From contig JBOGNO010000005.1 in the NCBI GenBank assembly GCA_050747245.1, positions 124,001 through 188,000 of the forward strand: a stretch of DNA of 64,000 nucleotides. Direction: 5' to 3'. The notes under the pieces are model-generated. The model was given only the letters and a program-made list of their open reading frames with translations. It was not told the DNA's origin and ran no database searches. Source of the DNA: JBOGNO01 sp050747245. Lineage in GTDB: Bacteria; Acidobacteriota; Terriglobia; Acidiferrales; UBA7541. Of this stretch, positions 1 to 8,013 are shown piece by piece. A program made the position numbers and the translations under genes. Numbering within the stretch: position 1 is the stretch's first letter; every line of letters starts with the position of its first letter.

Positions 1-538
1 GCATGGCCATGTGCGAGTGGTAGAAGTACGTGCCTTCCTGATGTAGGGTGAATTCATAGACGAATTTGCCGCCGGGAGGAATCGCGTCCTGGCTGATTCC
101 CGGAATGCCGTCCATGGCGATGGGAATTTCGAGTCCGTGCCAATGCATCGCCGTAATTTCGGGCAGGTGATTCTCCACAATGAGGCGAACTCGGTCTCCC
201 TGCATCGCCTGAATCGTCGGGCCCGGAGCTGAGCCGTTGTAGCCCCAGAGATTGATGATTTTTCCGGGAAGTATTTCCTGCTTCACGGGCTCCGCGACAA
301 GATGGAAAACCTTCACGCTCCCATCGAGTTCGTATGGCAAGTCCGGGACGTCCGTCGTGACGACCGGCAAGTAACCACGATTCGTGCCTCGCTTTCCTGC
401 GGGAATCCCGCGCGGCGCAGGCCGGGGAGCGTGTTCCGCACGATGCTCGTGCTGCGCTCCTGAGGCCGCCGCCTCCGCGAAAATCCCCGCTCCCGCAAGC
501 GCTGCACCCTGAAGAAATCTTCGTCGTGTTTCGTTCAT
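1..538 (-). CDS. Multicopper oxidase (CopA/laccase-like), 3' end outside window
   Basis: This is the first 179 codons of a periplasmic multicopper oxidase. The start ATG at 538 follows a strong AGGAGG site. The N-terminus (MNETRRRFLQGAALAG) is a twin-arginine signal peptide, so the enzyme is probably exported folded with its copper. Two copper-ligand motifs typical of the first cupredoxin domain are visible, HWHG near residue 137 and YHSH near residue 173. The family oxidises Cu(I), phenols or metals with O2. The gene runs off the left edge, so the C-terminal HCHxxxH motif cannot be checked. The small Cys/His-rich exported protein 100 bp upstream suggests a copper-handling operon. Confidence 0.88.
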   Translation of the reverse strand, partial: MNETRRRFLQGAALAGAGIFAEAAASGAQHEHRAEHAPRPAPRGIPAGKRGTNRGYLPVVTTDVPDLPYELDGSVKVFHLVAEPVKQEILPGKIINLWGYNGSAPGPTIQAMQGDRVRLIVENHLPEITAMHWHGLEIPIAMDGIPGISQDAIPPGGKFVYEFTLHQEGTYFYHSHMAM

Positions 539-637
539 CTCTCCTCCTGTTGTGATCCGCGATTGAGAAGGCAGTCATCGCCGGCGCGGATGCAGCGCCG
601 ACGCGAAAAAAATTTTGGCGGAGAAAAAATTCAGAGG

Positions 638-1045
638 CTAAATGCGCAGAACACTTGGGAAGTTACCGGCAGAAGGTAAGATGGCTTGCGCCTGAAACGG
701 AAGATCGCGATGGGAGAAAATCACATTCGATTCGCGCAGTGGAAATGACACCACAATAGCTGGAGAAGATTGCACGGGAGAAATTTTCAACTCGCGCGCG
801 GAGAAAATCATGTGCAGTGCGCTGTGCGGATGCGCGCCGCAATCGCGGCGTGGCAATTGCGATTGCGCCGGATGTTCCGCGGGAATGGTCGAATGACAAG
901 AATCGCCGCTCGCAACCGGCTCCGCGCGATTCTCGACGGAAGCGCCTGACGCGAGATCGCAATTCAATTCGCACGCGAGCGAAAGTGCGCCGGAAAAAAA
1001 TAGAAGCAAAGCAAGATGTCCCGCGAGAGCACGCATCACGCTCAT
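638..1045 (-). CDS. Small exported Cys/His-rich protein, possible copper-associated protein
   Basis: This encodes about 135 residues. The N-terminus is a signal peptide (MRALAGHLALLLFFSGALSLA from the second ATG, 1036). The mature part has scattered Cys and His (CELNC, CHSTIPAEH, CGAHPHSALH) and no domain I recognise. It lies 100 bp upstream of the multicopper oxidase on the same strand, so a role in copper binding or delivery is an inference from context and composition. The start could be 1045 or 1036; neither has a strong ribosome-binding site. The open frame extends further upstream (to 1168), but that part lacks sense as a protein and overlaps the duplicated segment. Confidence 0.5.
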   Translation of the reverse strand: MSVMRALAGHLALLLFFSGALSLACELNCDLASGASVENRAEPVASGDSCHSTIPAEHPAQSQLPRRDCGAHPHSALHMIFSARELKISPVQSSPAIVVSFPLRESNVIFSHRDLPFQAQAILPSAGNFPSVLRI

Positions 1046-1090
1046 TAGACTGCCGCATGCGGCCAAATGTTGCAAGGAAGTTTCTTTCTC

Positions 1091-1285
1091 GCGCCACGAT
1101 TCGCCCGTCCATGCGGCCCTTTCCGTCGTTTGCATCGTCCTGTTTTTCGACGGGACGGGGATGGTCAAGGGCTATCTCACCCTGCGCAGCGGCAGCGCCC
1201 GGGTGCATCTCTGAGGCTTCCACGTTTTCTGGCCGCACGTCTCCGGCGATACACCCCTTTTCATGAAGATTTTCAGACTCCACTA
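1091..1285 (+). pseudogene. Decayed 3' end of a CPBP-family membrane protein gene (copy of 34239-34445)
   Basis: Read on the plus strand, this stretch matches the last ~65 codons of the CPBP-like gene at 34239-35258 (minus strand) at roughly 85% nucleotide identity by eye. Shared pieces include HAALSVVCIVLFF, GMVKGYLTLR and GFHVFWPHVSGDTP. The copy is dead: the Trp codon before GFHVFWP is TGA here, and the rest of the gene is missing upstream. The original stop position is kept as TAG (about 1283). The homology continues without a break into the repeat array to the right, as it does at the other locus in opposite orientation. It is therefore one arm of an inverted duplication. Confidence 0.85.
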
Positions 1286-1328
1286 GCCCACCTTCGCAAC
1301 TCGCGCGCTGGTTCCCAATTCGCATTTG

Positions 1329-1590
1329 TGTCTCGATTAGAATTTGTGATTTCCCTTTATTTTCAATAACTTAACTCCATTCTTGTTTCTGGGTGTGTCT
1401 CGATTAGAATTTTGGATCCTGGGGGCTCGAGGCTGGATAGAGAATGGGCTGGAGCCCAGGTGCTCCCATTTGCGGGGGGCAAACTCTTTCCGCGCGCGAA
1501 TCGTGCATTTGTCCCGATTAGACTGATCTCCCGTTGTTTGTTTTCAATGAGTTGCATGCGTTTCTATTCGTAAGGGTGTCCCGATTAGAA
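1329..1590 (+). repeat. CRISPR-like 67-bp-period repeat array, decayed copy A
   Basis: Four copies of a core TGTCYCGATTAGA(A) start at 1329, 1396, 1510 and 1577. The first pair and the last pair are each exactly 67 bp apart; the middle interval is 114 bp. In the 67-bp units the core is followed about 13 bp later by TTTRTTTTCAAT, giving a repeat of about 39 bp and a spacer of about 28 bp. The spacer of the last unit (…TTGCATGCGTTTCTATTCGT…) is almost identical to that of the unit at 33984-34036 read in reverse. This is therefore an ordered copy of the array at 33970-34196, not an independent one. No cas gene is near. Confidence 0.8.
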
Positions 1591-1600
1591 ATTGCCTCCC

Positions 1601-2047
1601 CGCTGGAACTAGGAATGGCGGAATTTAACCCCCGTCTTGCTAAATTATTTGATTTCAGTAGGGTAAGTATAGCACAGATTAAGTATCAAGTCAAGTACCA
1701 AAACTAAGGATATTTGGAGAGATCCCTACATTCAGGATAAAAAGACGGAAGCGGGTCGGGATCATCCGTCCAACAGGCAGCTGAAGGGCGATGAATGAAG
1801 TTCCGGAGCGAGCCCAAACAAAACCCTCTCGCATGTTCGGCAGAGCATTGGGGACTCAAGAAAATTCTAGATCCCCGCATGCAAGACTTGCAAGTGGGTA
1901 CCCAGCGCGATATTTCATAAGCTAGCTCAAATAATATAAAGGCCAAAGTCAATTAAGGATTAGCATAACGGACTCCGATTGACACTTGAGAGTCGAAGGC
2001 ATATCCTCTCGCTCAAGGGTGGTGGTGAAATCGGGAATTCGAACCTA
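1601..2047. other. AT-richer intergenic stretch without a supported gene
   Basis: Between the repeat array and the Lgt-like gene lie about 450 bp that are visibly AT-richer than the surroundings, mainly around 1640-1710. An 82-residue open frame on the minus strand (1704-1952) has no ribosome-binding site and no protein-like pattern. I see no tRNA or terminator. The promoter of the lipid cassette should lie here, but I cannot pin it down. Confidence 0.5.
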
Positions 2048-2884
2048 ATGTCGTTTCCCGTTTATCTACGCGTTGGTTCGCTGCGAATACATCCTCATTG
2101 GGTGTTCGAGACTCTGGCCTATCTAATCGCGTTTAGGGTTTATCTGTGGTTTCGGAGACGCAGAGGTGATGCGCTTGATGGTGCGCACCGCTGGTGGGTA
2201 ATCGCGGCAGCTGCCGTGGGAGCAGCAGCCGGCAGCAAATTCCTGTACTGGCTCGAAGATCCGCAGCTGACGCTGCACCATTTGGGCGACCCAGCGTTCT
2301 TGCTTGGTGGAAAAACCATCGTCGGCGCGTTGATTGGGGGGCTCGTGGCAGTGGAGTGGACGAAGCAGCGACTGGGAATTACGCGGCGCACCGGAGATTT
2401 ATTTGCGTTGCCGTTGTGCGTGGGGATCGCGATCGGGCGAATCGGATGCTTTCTAACAGGGACCGAGGATCATACGGCGGGCGTTGCGACGAGACTGCCG
2501 TGGGGCGTCAATTTCGGCGACGGAGTGACTCGGCATCCCACGCAACTGTATGAAATCGTGTTTGTCCTGATGCTCGGCGGATTGATCTGGTGGGTCTCGC
2601 ACAAAACACACAGCGAAGGCGATCTGTTTAAGTTGTTTATGGTTGGGTATTTTGCATTTCGTCTAGGCATCGATTTTCTCAAGCCGGACGTGCGGGTCTT
2701 TGCAAAGATGTCTTCCATCCAATGGGCATGCGTGCTGATGCTCTTGTACTACGCTCAAGACATTTTGCGCTGGCTTAGGATTGCGAAACGCGCCACTGCC
2801 CAAGAAACACCTGTTGCCAAGAAAGATTTGCGACTTCATCCCGATGATGGTTTCACGGCCGTCGACGGAGCGTCAGATCATTAA
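2048..2884 (+). CDS. Divergent Lgt-like (prolipoprotein diacylglyceryl transferase family) membrane protein
   Basis: This encodes 278 residues with about seven membrane segments and clear Lgt-family signatures: FPVYLRVGSLRIHPH at the N-terminus, GGKTIVGALIGG, GRIGCFLTG and RHPTQLYE. Known Lgt transfers diacylglycerol from phosphatidylglycerol to the lipobox Cys. Here the canonical HGG of the signature loop reads VGA, so the His that matters in E. coli Lgt is absent, and the GRIGNFxNGE motif is altered to GRIGCFLTGT. This suggests a paralogue with another lipid-related job rather than the housekeeping enzyme. The start at 2048 is chosen because it places the family N-terminus correctly; the open frame begins at 1979. 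It heads a cassette ending in a Tes-like radical SAM enzyme. Confidence 0.8.
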   Translation: MSFPVYLRVGSLRIHPHWVFETLAYLIAFRVYLWFRRRRGDALDGAHRWWVIAAAAVGAAAGSKFLYWLEDPQLTLHHLGDPAFLLGGKTIVGALIGGLVAVEWTKQRLGITRRTGDLFALPLCVGIAIGRIGCFLTGTEDHTAGVATRLPWGVNFGDGVTRHPTQLYEIVFVLMLGGLIWWVSHKTHSEGDLFKLFMVGYFAFRLGIDFLKPDVRVFAKMSSIQWACVLMLLYYAQDILRWLRIAKRATAQETPVAKKDLRLHPDDGFTAVDGASDH

Positions 2885-2923
2885 GCGGTCTGCGTTCGAG
2901 AGTATTGGGGCCCACAAAATCGA

Positions 2924-3184
2924 ATGGAGAAAACGCCACTCACGTTGTTTTCCACTACGCCTCAAGGGAAGAACTCGAGCCAAAAGCCGATCCTTATCAC
3001 GGTGGTTTGCGGACTTCTGCTGGCAGTCGGCTCGTGCTACGGCTTTCTTAACACCGCTGGCGACAGCAGTATGGATCCGGTAACTGGGACATTTTCGGTG
3101 CTTTTCGTATTGGGCGTTGTCTGTTTTCTTGGGGGCCTTCTCTATTTGTTCTTGCGTAACATTGGTTCGTGGGAAGGTTTCTAA
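2924..3184 (+). CDS. Small two-helix membrane protein, paralogue 1
   Basis: This 86-residue protein has two hydrophobic segments (about residues 24-42 and 59-77) joined by a short polar loop. It is clearly paralogous to the next gene: both have a polar N-terminus with TTPQ, then KPILITV, then LLA(V/I)GSC, a Thr-Ala loop and a second helix with CFLGG. I do not recognise the family. It lies between the Lgt-like gene and the Tes-like gene, all on one strand with short gaps, so a membrane-associated role in that cassette is plausible but unproven. Confidence 0.6.
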   Translation: MEKTPLTLFSTTPQGKNSSQKPILITVVCGLLLAVGSCYGFLNTAGDSSMDPVTGTFSVLFVLGVVCFLGGLLYLFLRNIGSWEGF

Positions 3185-3226
3185 CGAGTTCATTTAGCCG
3201 AACTGCTGGGGGGTCGAAGAGCAACT

Positions 3227-3514
3227 GTGGAGAACGCCATCCTATTCCCGACCACGCCACAGCGCAGGAACTCGGTCTTAAAGCCGATCCTCATCACTGT
3301 GGGTGGCGGGTTCCTGCTGGCGATCGGCTCGTGCTTCGGAGCCCTGACCACGGCGAGCGTGAACGGTTTGATGGTGGTGAGCGTGGCGTTTGGAGTGCTG
3401 TTCGTTGTGGGCATGGTCTGTTTTCTTGGAGGCATTTTCTGTCTTCTTGTATGCATCATCTGGCTCGGTTTGAGGTCTCTGGTAAATTTATTTAGCGGAA
3501 CAAAGGCAGCGTGA
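3227..3514 (+). CDS. Small two-helix membrane protein, paralogue 2 (GTG start)
   Basis: This 95-residue tandem paralogue of the preceding gene shares KPILITV, GSC and VCFLGG. The start is a GTG at 3227, preceded by a GAAG-type site. The second hydrophobic stretch is longer (about residues 50-85). Its stop TGA shares a base with the ATG of the radical SAM gene (TGATG at 3512-3516). The two are therefore probably translationally coupled, which argues that the small protein and the enzyme work together. Confidence 0.65.
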   Translation: MENAILFPTTPQRRNSVLKPILITVGGGFLLAIGSCFGALTTASVNGLMVVSVAFGVLFVVGMVCFLGGIFCLLVCIIWLGLRSLVNLFSGTKAA

Positions 3515-4956
3515 TGACGGAACGCGTGCGGCCGTATCTGTTTTATGACGTGGCGGTGACGATCTGCTCGACGTGTTTCCAAAAGCTCGAAGGGAAGATC
3601 GTCTTTCAAGACGACAAGGTGTATCTGCTGAAGAGATGCCCCACACACGGGGCAGAGCGCGTGCTGGTGGCCGACGACGTGGACTACTACCGGCGGTGCC
3701 GCGAGATATTCATCAAACCGCCGGAGATGCCGGTGGTCTACAACACTCCGGTGAAGTGGGGATGTCCGTACGATTGCGGTTTGTGCACGGACCACGAGCA
3801 GCATTCCTGTTTGACGCTGGTGGAGGTGACGGACTCCTGCAATTTGCGCTGCCCGGTGTGCTACGCGGCAAGCGGGCCAGAAGGCGCGCACCGGCCATTG
3901 GCGCTGATCGAGAAAATGTTAGACGCGGTGGTACGGAATGAAGGAAGGCCGGACGTTGTGCAGATCTCCGGGGGCGAGCCAACGTTGCATCCGGATTTCT
4001 TCAAGATTATCGAGATGGCCAAAGCGCGCCCCATTCGGCACTTGATGGTGAATACGAACGGCGTGCGGATCGCGCAAGATGAAGAGTTCGTGAGACGTTT
4101 GGCGGAGATCGAGGGCTTTGAGGTGTACTTGCAATTCGATTCGTTCCAACGCGATGCACTGGTGGAATTGCGCGGGGTGGACTTGCGCAGCGTGCGCGAG
4201 CGGGCCCTGGAGAGGCTAAATCGTCACGGAGTCTCCACAACGCTGGTGCTGACTTTGAAGAAGGGTTTGAATGACGGTGAGATCGGTAAGGTCATCGATT
4301 TTGCGATTACGCAGCCCTGCGTGCGCGGTGTGACGCTACAGCCGATTCAAGACGCGGGGCGGCTGGAGAAATTCGATCCGGCGACGGACCGGCTGACGCT
4401 CACAGAGGTCCGGCGAAGAATATTGGAGCAGACGGACTTATTCCGGCCCGAGGATGTGATTCCGGTGCCGTGTCATCCGGACTCGCTGGCGATGGCTTAC
4501 GCGCTGAAGCTTGACGGCAAAGTGGTGCCACTGACGGGCTTGATCGAGCCGGAGGTGTTGATCAACGGAGCGAGAAATACAATCGTGTATGAGGAAGAGC
4601 ACGGGATACGCGAATCCTTGTTCAAGCTGTTTTCCACGAACCACTCGCCACAATCGGGCGCCACTTCGCTGCGCGACCTGTTGTGCTGCTTGCCGCGAGT
4701 TGCAGCTCCTGCCGAACTTAGTTACAAGAATATCTTTCGCGTGCTGATCGTGCAGTTCCTGGATGCGCACGCGTTCGATGTCCGGTCGGTGAAAAAGACT
4801 TGCATCCATATCGTGCATCCCGATGGACGGCTGATTCCCTTCGACACATACAACTTGTTCTATCGCGATGACCTCGAGCAGACGCGACTCGCTTCACTGC
4901 GGAGTGCCACCAGACATGCGAAGCCGATTTTCCCGGCGGCACCCGGGCCGATGTAA
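3514..4956 (+). CDS. Tes/MSS-like radical SAM enzyme (membrane-spanning lipid synthase family)
   Basis: This 480-residue radical SAM protein has the SAM [4Fe-4S] motif C109-x3-C113-x2-C116 (CNLRCPVC) and the GGEPT motif. An N-terminal metal-binding region has C18, C21 and C42-PTHG, followed by a C84-x3-C88-x2-C91 set; more Cys occur near the C-terminus (VPCH, LLCCLP, KTCIH). This layout matches the archaeal tetraether synthase (Tes) and its bacterial homologues, proposed to couple lipid tails into membrane-spanning (diabolic-acid or branched-GDGT type) lipids. Many Acidobacteriota make iso-diabolic acid. Assignment to Tes rather than another MoaA-like family rests on the Cys layout and length. 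The start is ATG 3514, overlapping the previous stop; GTG 3511 is possible. Confidence 0.75.
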   Translation: MTERVRPYLFYDVAVTICSTCFQKLEGKIVFQDDKVYLLKRCPTHGAERVLVADDVDYYRRCREIFIKPPEMPVVYNTPVKWGCPYDCGLCTDHEQHSCLTLVEVTDSCNLRCPVCYAASGPEGAHRPLALIEKMLDAVVRNEGRPDVVQISGGEPTLHPDFFKIIEMAKARPIRHLMVNTNGVRIAQDEEFVRRLAEIEGFEVYLQFDSFQRDALVELRGVDLRSVRERALERLNRHGVSTTLVLTLKKGLNDGEIGKVIDFAITQPCVRGVTLQPIQDAGRLEKFDPATDRLTLTEVRRRILEQTDLFRPEDVIPVPCHPDSLAMAYALKLDGKVVPLTGLIEPEVLINGARNTIVYEEEHGIRESLFKLFSTNHSPQSGATSLRDLLCCLPRVAAPAELSYKNIFRVLIVQFLDAHAFDVRSVKKTCIHIVHPDGRLIPFDTYNLFYRDDLEQTRLASLRSATRHAKPIFPAAPGPM

Positions 4957-5061
4957 CCGAGGCTTACGATGAGATGGAAAGAAGGGCTGGCGTCTTGCAA
5001 GCGGTGGACAACGGGTGGACGCGCGCGCGACGCGCAAATATACCCAAGCTTGGGCCAGACC

Positions 5062-6099
5062 ATGGTGATCTTTTTTTCAGTTGTCTTGCTTATTTGGGTT
5101 GGTCTCGGATGTGGCTCGGGCTCCGGAGCTCCGCCATCGCATCCCTGGCCAACGCCAACTCCGCCTGCCATGCCACCCGGCCAAGATTCTCCGGATAAGA
5201 TTTTTCTTGGTCATCTCGGCGGGGTCTTGGCGGTGGCCTTCAGTCCGGACAGCAAGTGGATCGCTTCGGGTGGCGCGGACAAAACGGCGAGAGTTTGGGA
5301 TGTCTCATCCGGGAAAGAAACGCAAACTTTGAGTGGGCATACGGAGGCAGTCACGGCCATCGTTTTCACTCAGAAAGGAGATTCACTGCTCTCAGCCAGT
5401 GCCGACAAGACAATCCGGCTCTGGGATATCGCCAGCGCTAAAGAATTGCGTAGCTTTGTTGGACACGAAGGTAGCCTCACCTCCCTTGCTATCAGTCCCG
5501 ACGGTCGCTGGTTGGCCTCCGGAGATACGGAAGGAGCTGTCAAATTCTGGGTGATAGAAACGGGTCATGAATTGCGCAGTTTGAGCGGCCACGAGGGTAA
5601 AGTGACGGCGGTGGCATTTAGTCCCGGCGGAGAGCTGGTTGCGTCCAGCAGTGTCGACGGAACAGTGAAACTGTGGGACGTCTCAACTGGAGCTCTAGTC
5701 CGAACCATGATAAGCGCAAGCGAGCCTGTGCTCTGTGTCGCATTCAGCCCGGACGGCAAGCTCCTGGCATCATCGACAGTGGGGAGAATCACACTCTGGG
5801 ATGTGACGACCGGCCAAGAAGTGCGCACATTTACAGCAAGCATCGGAAGGATTACGGCAATAATGTTTGACCACGAAGGATCCCGACTTGGAGCGGCTGG
5901 CGGCGAGTATGAGACGTTCATGCTGGGTGCAGTTGAGCTCTTCAATTTGCCTAAAGGAGATCGCCCGGTCCTAATAAATGCCCACCATGAGGACATTACA
6001 GCGTTTGCGTTCAGTCCTAACGGAAGGTGGTTTGCGACCGGAGCAACAGATAGGACGATTAAACTCTGGGACTATGACAGGTTCAAATTCTGGGAGTAG
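5062..6099 (+). CDS. Exported WD40 beta-propeller protein (probable lipoprotein)
   Basis: Seven WD40 repeats of about 41 residues are visible. Most begin with a GH or AH pair and end in a xLWD or xVWD-like motif, and together they would form one closed propeller. The N-terminus from the ATG at 5062 is a hydrophobic segment ending in VGLGCGSGSG, which resembles a lipobox followed by a flexible linker (Pro/Ser-rich). The frame opens earlier, at 4969, where a GAGG site is better placed, but that start would put 31 residues before the signal sequence. Repeat 6 is degenerate and carries a short insertion. The role is probably protein-protein contact in the periplasm; the substrate is unknown. It follows the Tes-like gene by about 100 bp. 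Confidence 0.75.
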   Translation: MVIFFSVVLLIWVGLGCGSGSGAPPSHPWPTPTPPAMPPGQDSPDKIFLGHLGGVLAVAFSPDSKWIASGGADKTARVWDVSSGKETQTLSGHTEAVTAIVFTQKGDSLLSASADKTIRLWDIASAKELRSFVGHEGSLTSLAISPDGRWLASGDTEGAVKFWVIETGHELRSLSGHEGKVTAVAFSPGGELVASSSVDGTVKLWDVSTGALVRTMISASEPVLCVAFSPDGKLLASSTVGRITLWDVTTGQEVRTFTASIGRITAIMFDHEGSRLGAAGGEYETFMLGAVELFNLPKGDRPVLINAHHEDITAFAFSPNGRWFATGATDRTIKLWDYDRFKFWE

Positions 6100-6176
6100 C
6101 AAGCGTTTGCTTGTCAAACTCTGAATTGATGAGATGGTGCTTCGAGTGCGTTCAGGATGGGGCGCAAGCAAAGAGT

Positions 6177-6198
6177 GGGGCTGGCAGGGGCCAGCCCC
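6177..6198 (+). terminator. Perfect 9-bp hairpin downstream of the WD40 gene
   Basis: The sequence GGGGCTGGC-AGGG-GCCAGCCCC forms a perfect 9-bp stem with a 4-base loop about 80 bp after the WD40 stop. There is no T-run after it on either strand. It may be a rho-independent-like pause or just a mobile GC hairpin; calling it a terminator is a weak inference. Confidence 0.35.
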
Positions 6199-6348
6199 TA
6201 TGAGAGAAGGCGACGTCGGAATTAATTTTGCGGCACGGGACGCTGACCGCGCAGGCCAAATCGCCGCCCGATTCGATTGCGCAACAGATTTTTCTGCGCG
6301 ACATTCATCTGGGCGTGTGGATTGTTCGTCCGGATAATCGGACTAGCA

Positions 6349-6540
6349 TCACCCGCTGCGTCTGCGTCCACAAGGCTGTAGTCGCAACTCTCGATGTAAA
6401 GTCTCCAGATCGATGAGCTTGTAGTGATGGTGACCAGCCGACTGCTTTGACGCATTCTCCTGGGCGGCGAGCCCAACAGGGATCGCTAGCGCAGCAAAAA
6501 GCCCAATTATTGCAATGGACGTCAATGTTCTGGATTCCAT
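6349..6540 (-). pseudogene. 5' remnant of a HAF-repeat extracellular protein gene
   Basis: The 63 codons encode a signal peptide (MESRTLTSIAIIGLFAALAI…GLAAQE) followed by HHHYKLIDLETL. This resembles the conserved start of HAF-repeat (extracellular repeat) proteins, which I recall as a signal peptide followed by YKLIDLGT. The frame then leaves the family pattern and stops, with none of the usual repeats. It is most likely a truncated remnant; a genuine tiny exported peptide cannot be excluded. It lies just upstream in coordinates of the 3' end of the kinase gene on the same strand. Confidence 0.5.
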
Positions 6541-6576
6541 GTTGCCTCCTCTTCGGCCTTTTCGTTGTTTTGCTTT

Positions 6577-8013
6577 CTAATTCTCCTGTGTGCTACTCAA
6601 CCAGCCACGGGATTCCCGGCTGTGGAGCGCCCGTACATCTACTTGCGCGCGCAGGCGGTAGAGCAGAGCGCGCAGGCCGAACACGCTGCGGTTGAAGTAC
6701 ACGTAGGTCGGGTGGGACCGCGTGTAGCGATGGCGGGAAAGACCAACGAACCAGTGGATGCCACGCTGCAAGTGCTCGATGTTCCCGAAATCGAAGGGCC
6801 CCTCGTGTTTGATGGGCTCACAGGTCCAGGCGTGCGACTCCTTCATGAGATTAAGGCGCTCTTCGTTGGCAAAGTCTTCGTCGGTCATGTAGGCGCCGCG
6901 TCGGAACACCTCCCGGATCGTTTCGGGGCCGCCCCAGGTGCTCTGCTCAGACAGTCGGATGAGCTCGCACTCTTCCTCGCTGTAATTTTGAACGCAGCCA
7001 AAATCAATCAACCCCAGCCGGCCGTCGCTCATGAACAGATAATTGCCCGAATGCGGGTCCGCGTAGTTCATGCGCGCGTAATAGAGGCGAAATATCGACA
7101 GATACATCTTCGTGCCGAACTGGTTGCGAAGTTCCTGCGAAGGATTGGTAGCCAGGAAATCATCAAGATGCGCTCCGGGGATGTATTCCGTCGTCAGCAC
7201 ACGCTTGGTGGAGTATTCCTTGTAGACCTGCGGGACAACGATGCCTTCTTCCGGTTTGAATAGATCCCTGGCGCGGCGAAGGGATTCCGCTTCGCGCTCG
7301 TAGTCGGTTTCCTGTTGCAGCATGCGATGGATTTCTTCGAATTGCCGCTTCAGGAATTCCCAGTCTTTCCCCAAACGCAGGGGAAAGAGCAGCGCGCCCA
7401 GGTTTCGGAAGTCCGCGTCAATGGTTCGCGCAATTCCCGGGTACTGAATCTTTACGGCAACCTGCTCGCCGGATTTCAGCCGCGCCAAGTGCACCTGCCC
7501 CAGCGACGCCGCGGCGAAGGCTTTGGTATCGAATGTGGCGAAAAGTTCTTCCGGGTCATTTCCCAGTTCGTTGCGCACCAACTCGCGCAGCAGCGAGAAA
7601 TGCATCGGCGGAGCTTCAAAATGGAGCTTGTCCAGGGTTTCCGCAAATTGTGCGGGCACGATATCAGGGAAGTTTCCGAACGTCTGGCCTACCTTCATAA
7701 TTGCGCCGCGAAGGTACCCCAGCCGATGAAACATCTTCAGTGCGACGCGCAGGGTTGTTTCGCTGGCGGCGCGCTTCCCGGCTTCAGCGCTTGCGAACCA
7801 CTGGCGCATCCACAAAGCGAAATAGGCCAGCGCAACTTGCGCCGAGAGTTCTCCCAGGGACCACAACCGATGGAGCGAGCCCAGAGGGACGGGCCGCCGA
7901 GAGAGTTCGGCCAGTAGTTCCTTTAGGTTTTCTTGGGAAAGTTCGCCCGCACTCGAAACTGTACTTCCCTCTTCGGAAAGCGCTGAGATGAGGTCACTCA
8001 CCCTGGGTGTCAT
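6577..8013 (-). CDS. ABC1/ADCK (UbiB/AarF-like) atypical kinase
   Basis: This 478-residue protein carries the hallmarks of the ABC1 family: the KxGQ motif (MKVGQ), the Ala-rich loop AAASLGQVH, the lysine in VAVKIQYPG, a catalytic-loop variant DPHSGN and the IDFG metal motif. UbiB-type proteins are ATPases or kinases supporting quinone and other isoprenoid-lipid metabolism at the membrane. The start at 8013 follows AAGGAG by 7 bases, which excludes the two earlier in-frame ATGs. The gene overlaps the end of the upstream TetR gene by 20 bp, so it is the regulated target of that repressor. The C-terminal ~100 residues are rich in aromatic and Arg residues and lack an obvious membrane helix pair. 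Confidence 0.9.
   Translation of the reverse strand: MTPRVSDLISALSEEGSTVSSAGELSQENLKELLAELSRRPVPLGSLHRLWSLGELSAQVALAYFALWMRQWFASAEAGKRAASETTLRVALKMFHRLGYLRGAIMKVGQTFGNFPDIVPAQFAETLDKLHFEAPPMHFSLLRELVRNELGNDPEELFATFDTKAFAAASLGQVHLARLKSGEQVAVKIQYPGIARTIDADFRNLGALLFPLRLGKDWEFLKRQFEEIHRMLQQETDYEREAESLRRARDLFKPEEGIVVPQVYKEYSTKRVLTTEYIPGAHLDDFLATNPSQELRNQFGTKMYLSIFRLYYARMNYADPHSGNYLFMSDGRLGLIDFGCVQNYSEEECELIRLSEQSTWGGPETIREVFRRGAYMTDEDFANEERLNLMKESHAWTCEPIKHEGPFDFGNIEHLQRGIHWFVGLSRHRYTRSHPTYVYFNRSVFGLRALLYRLRAQVDVRALHSRESRGWLSSTQEN

Noticed and set aside
54..578. 174-codon frame covering the multicopper oxidase start
   Set aside because: It is a shadow frame; the Tat-signal oxidase frame starting at 538 has the ribosome site, and the copper motifs prove it.
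1329..1590. Active CRISPR-Cas locus
   Set aside because: The repeats are degenerate and only four in number, and no cas gene is present anywhere in the window.
1704..1952. 82-codon open frame between the array and the Lgt-like gene
   Set aside because: It has no ribosome-binding site and no protein-like pattern.
2025..2052. tRNA-like T-arm (GGGAATTCGAACC) near the Lgt-like start
   Set aside because: The five bases on either side of the loop do not pair, and no anticodon arm or acceptor stem is found on either strand.
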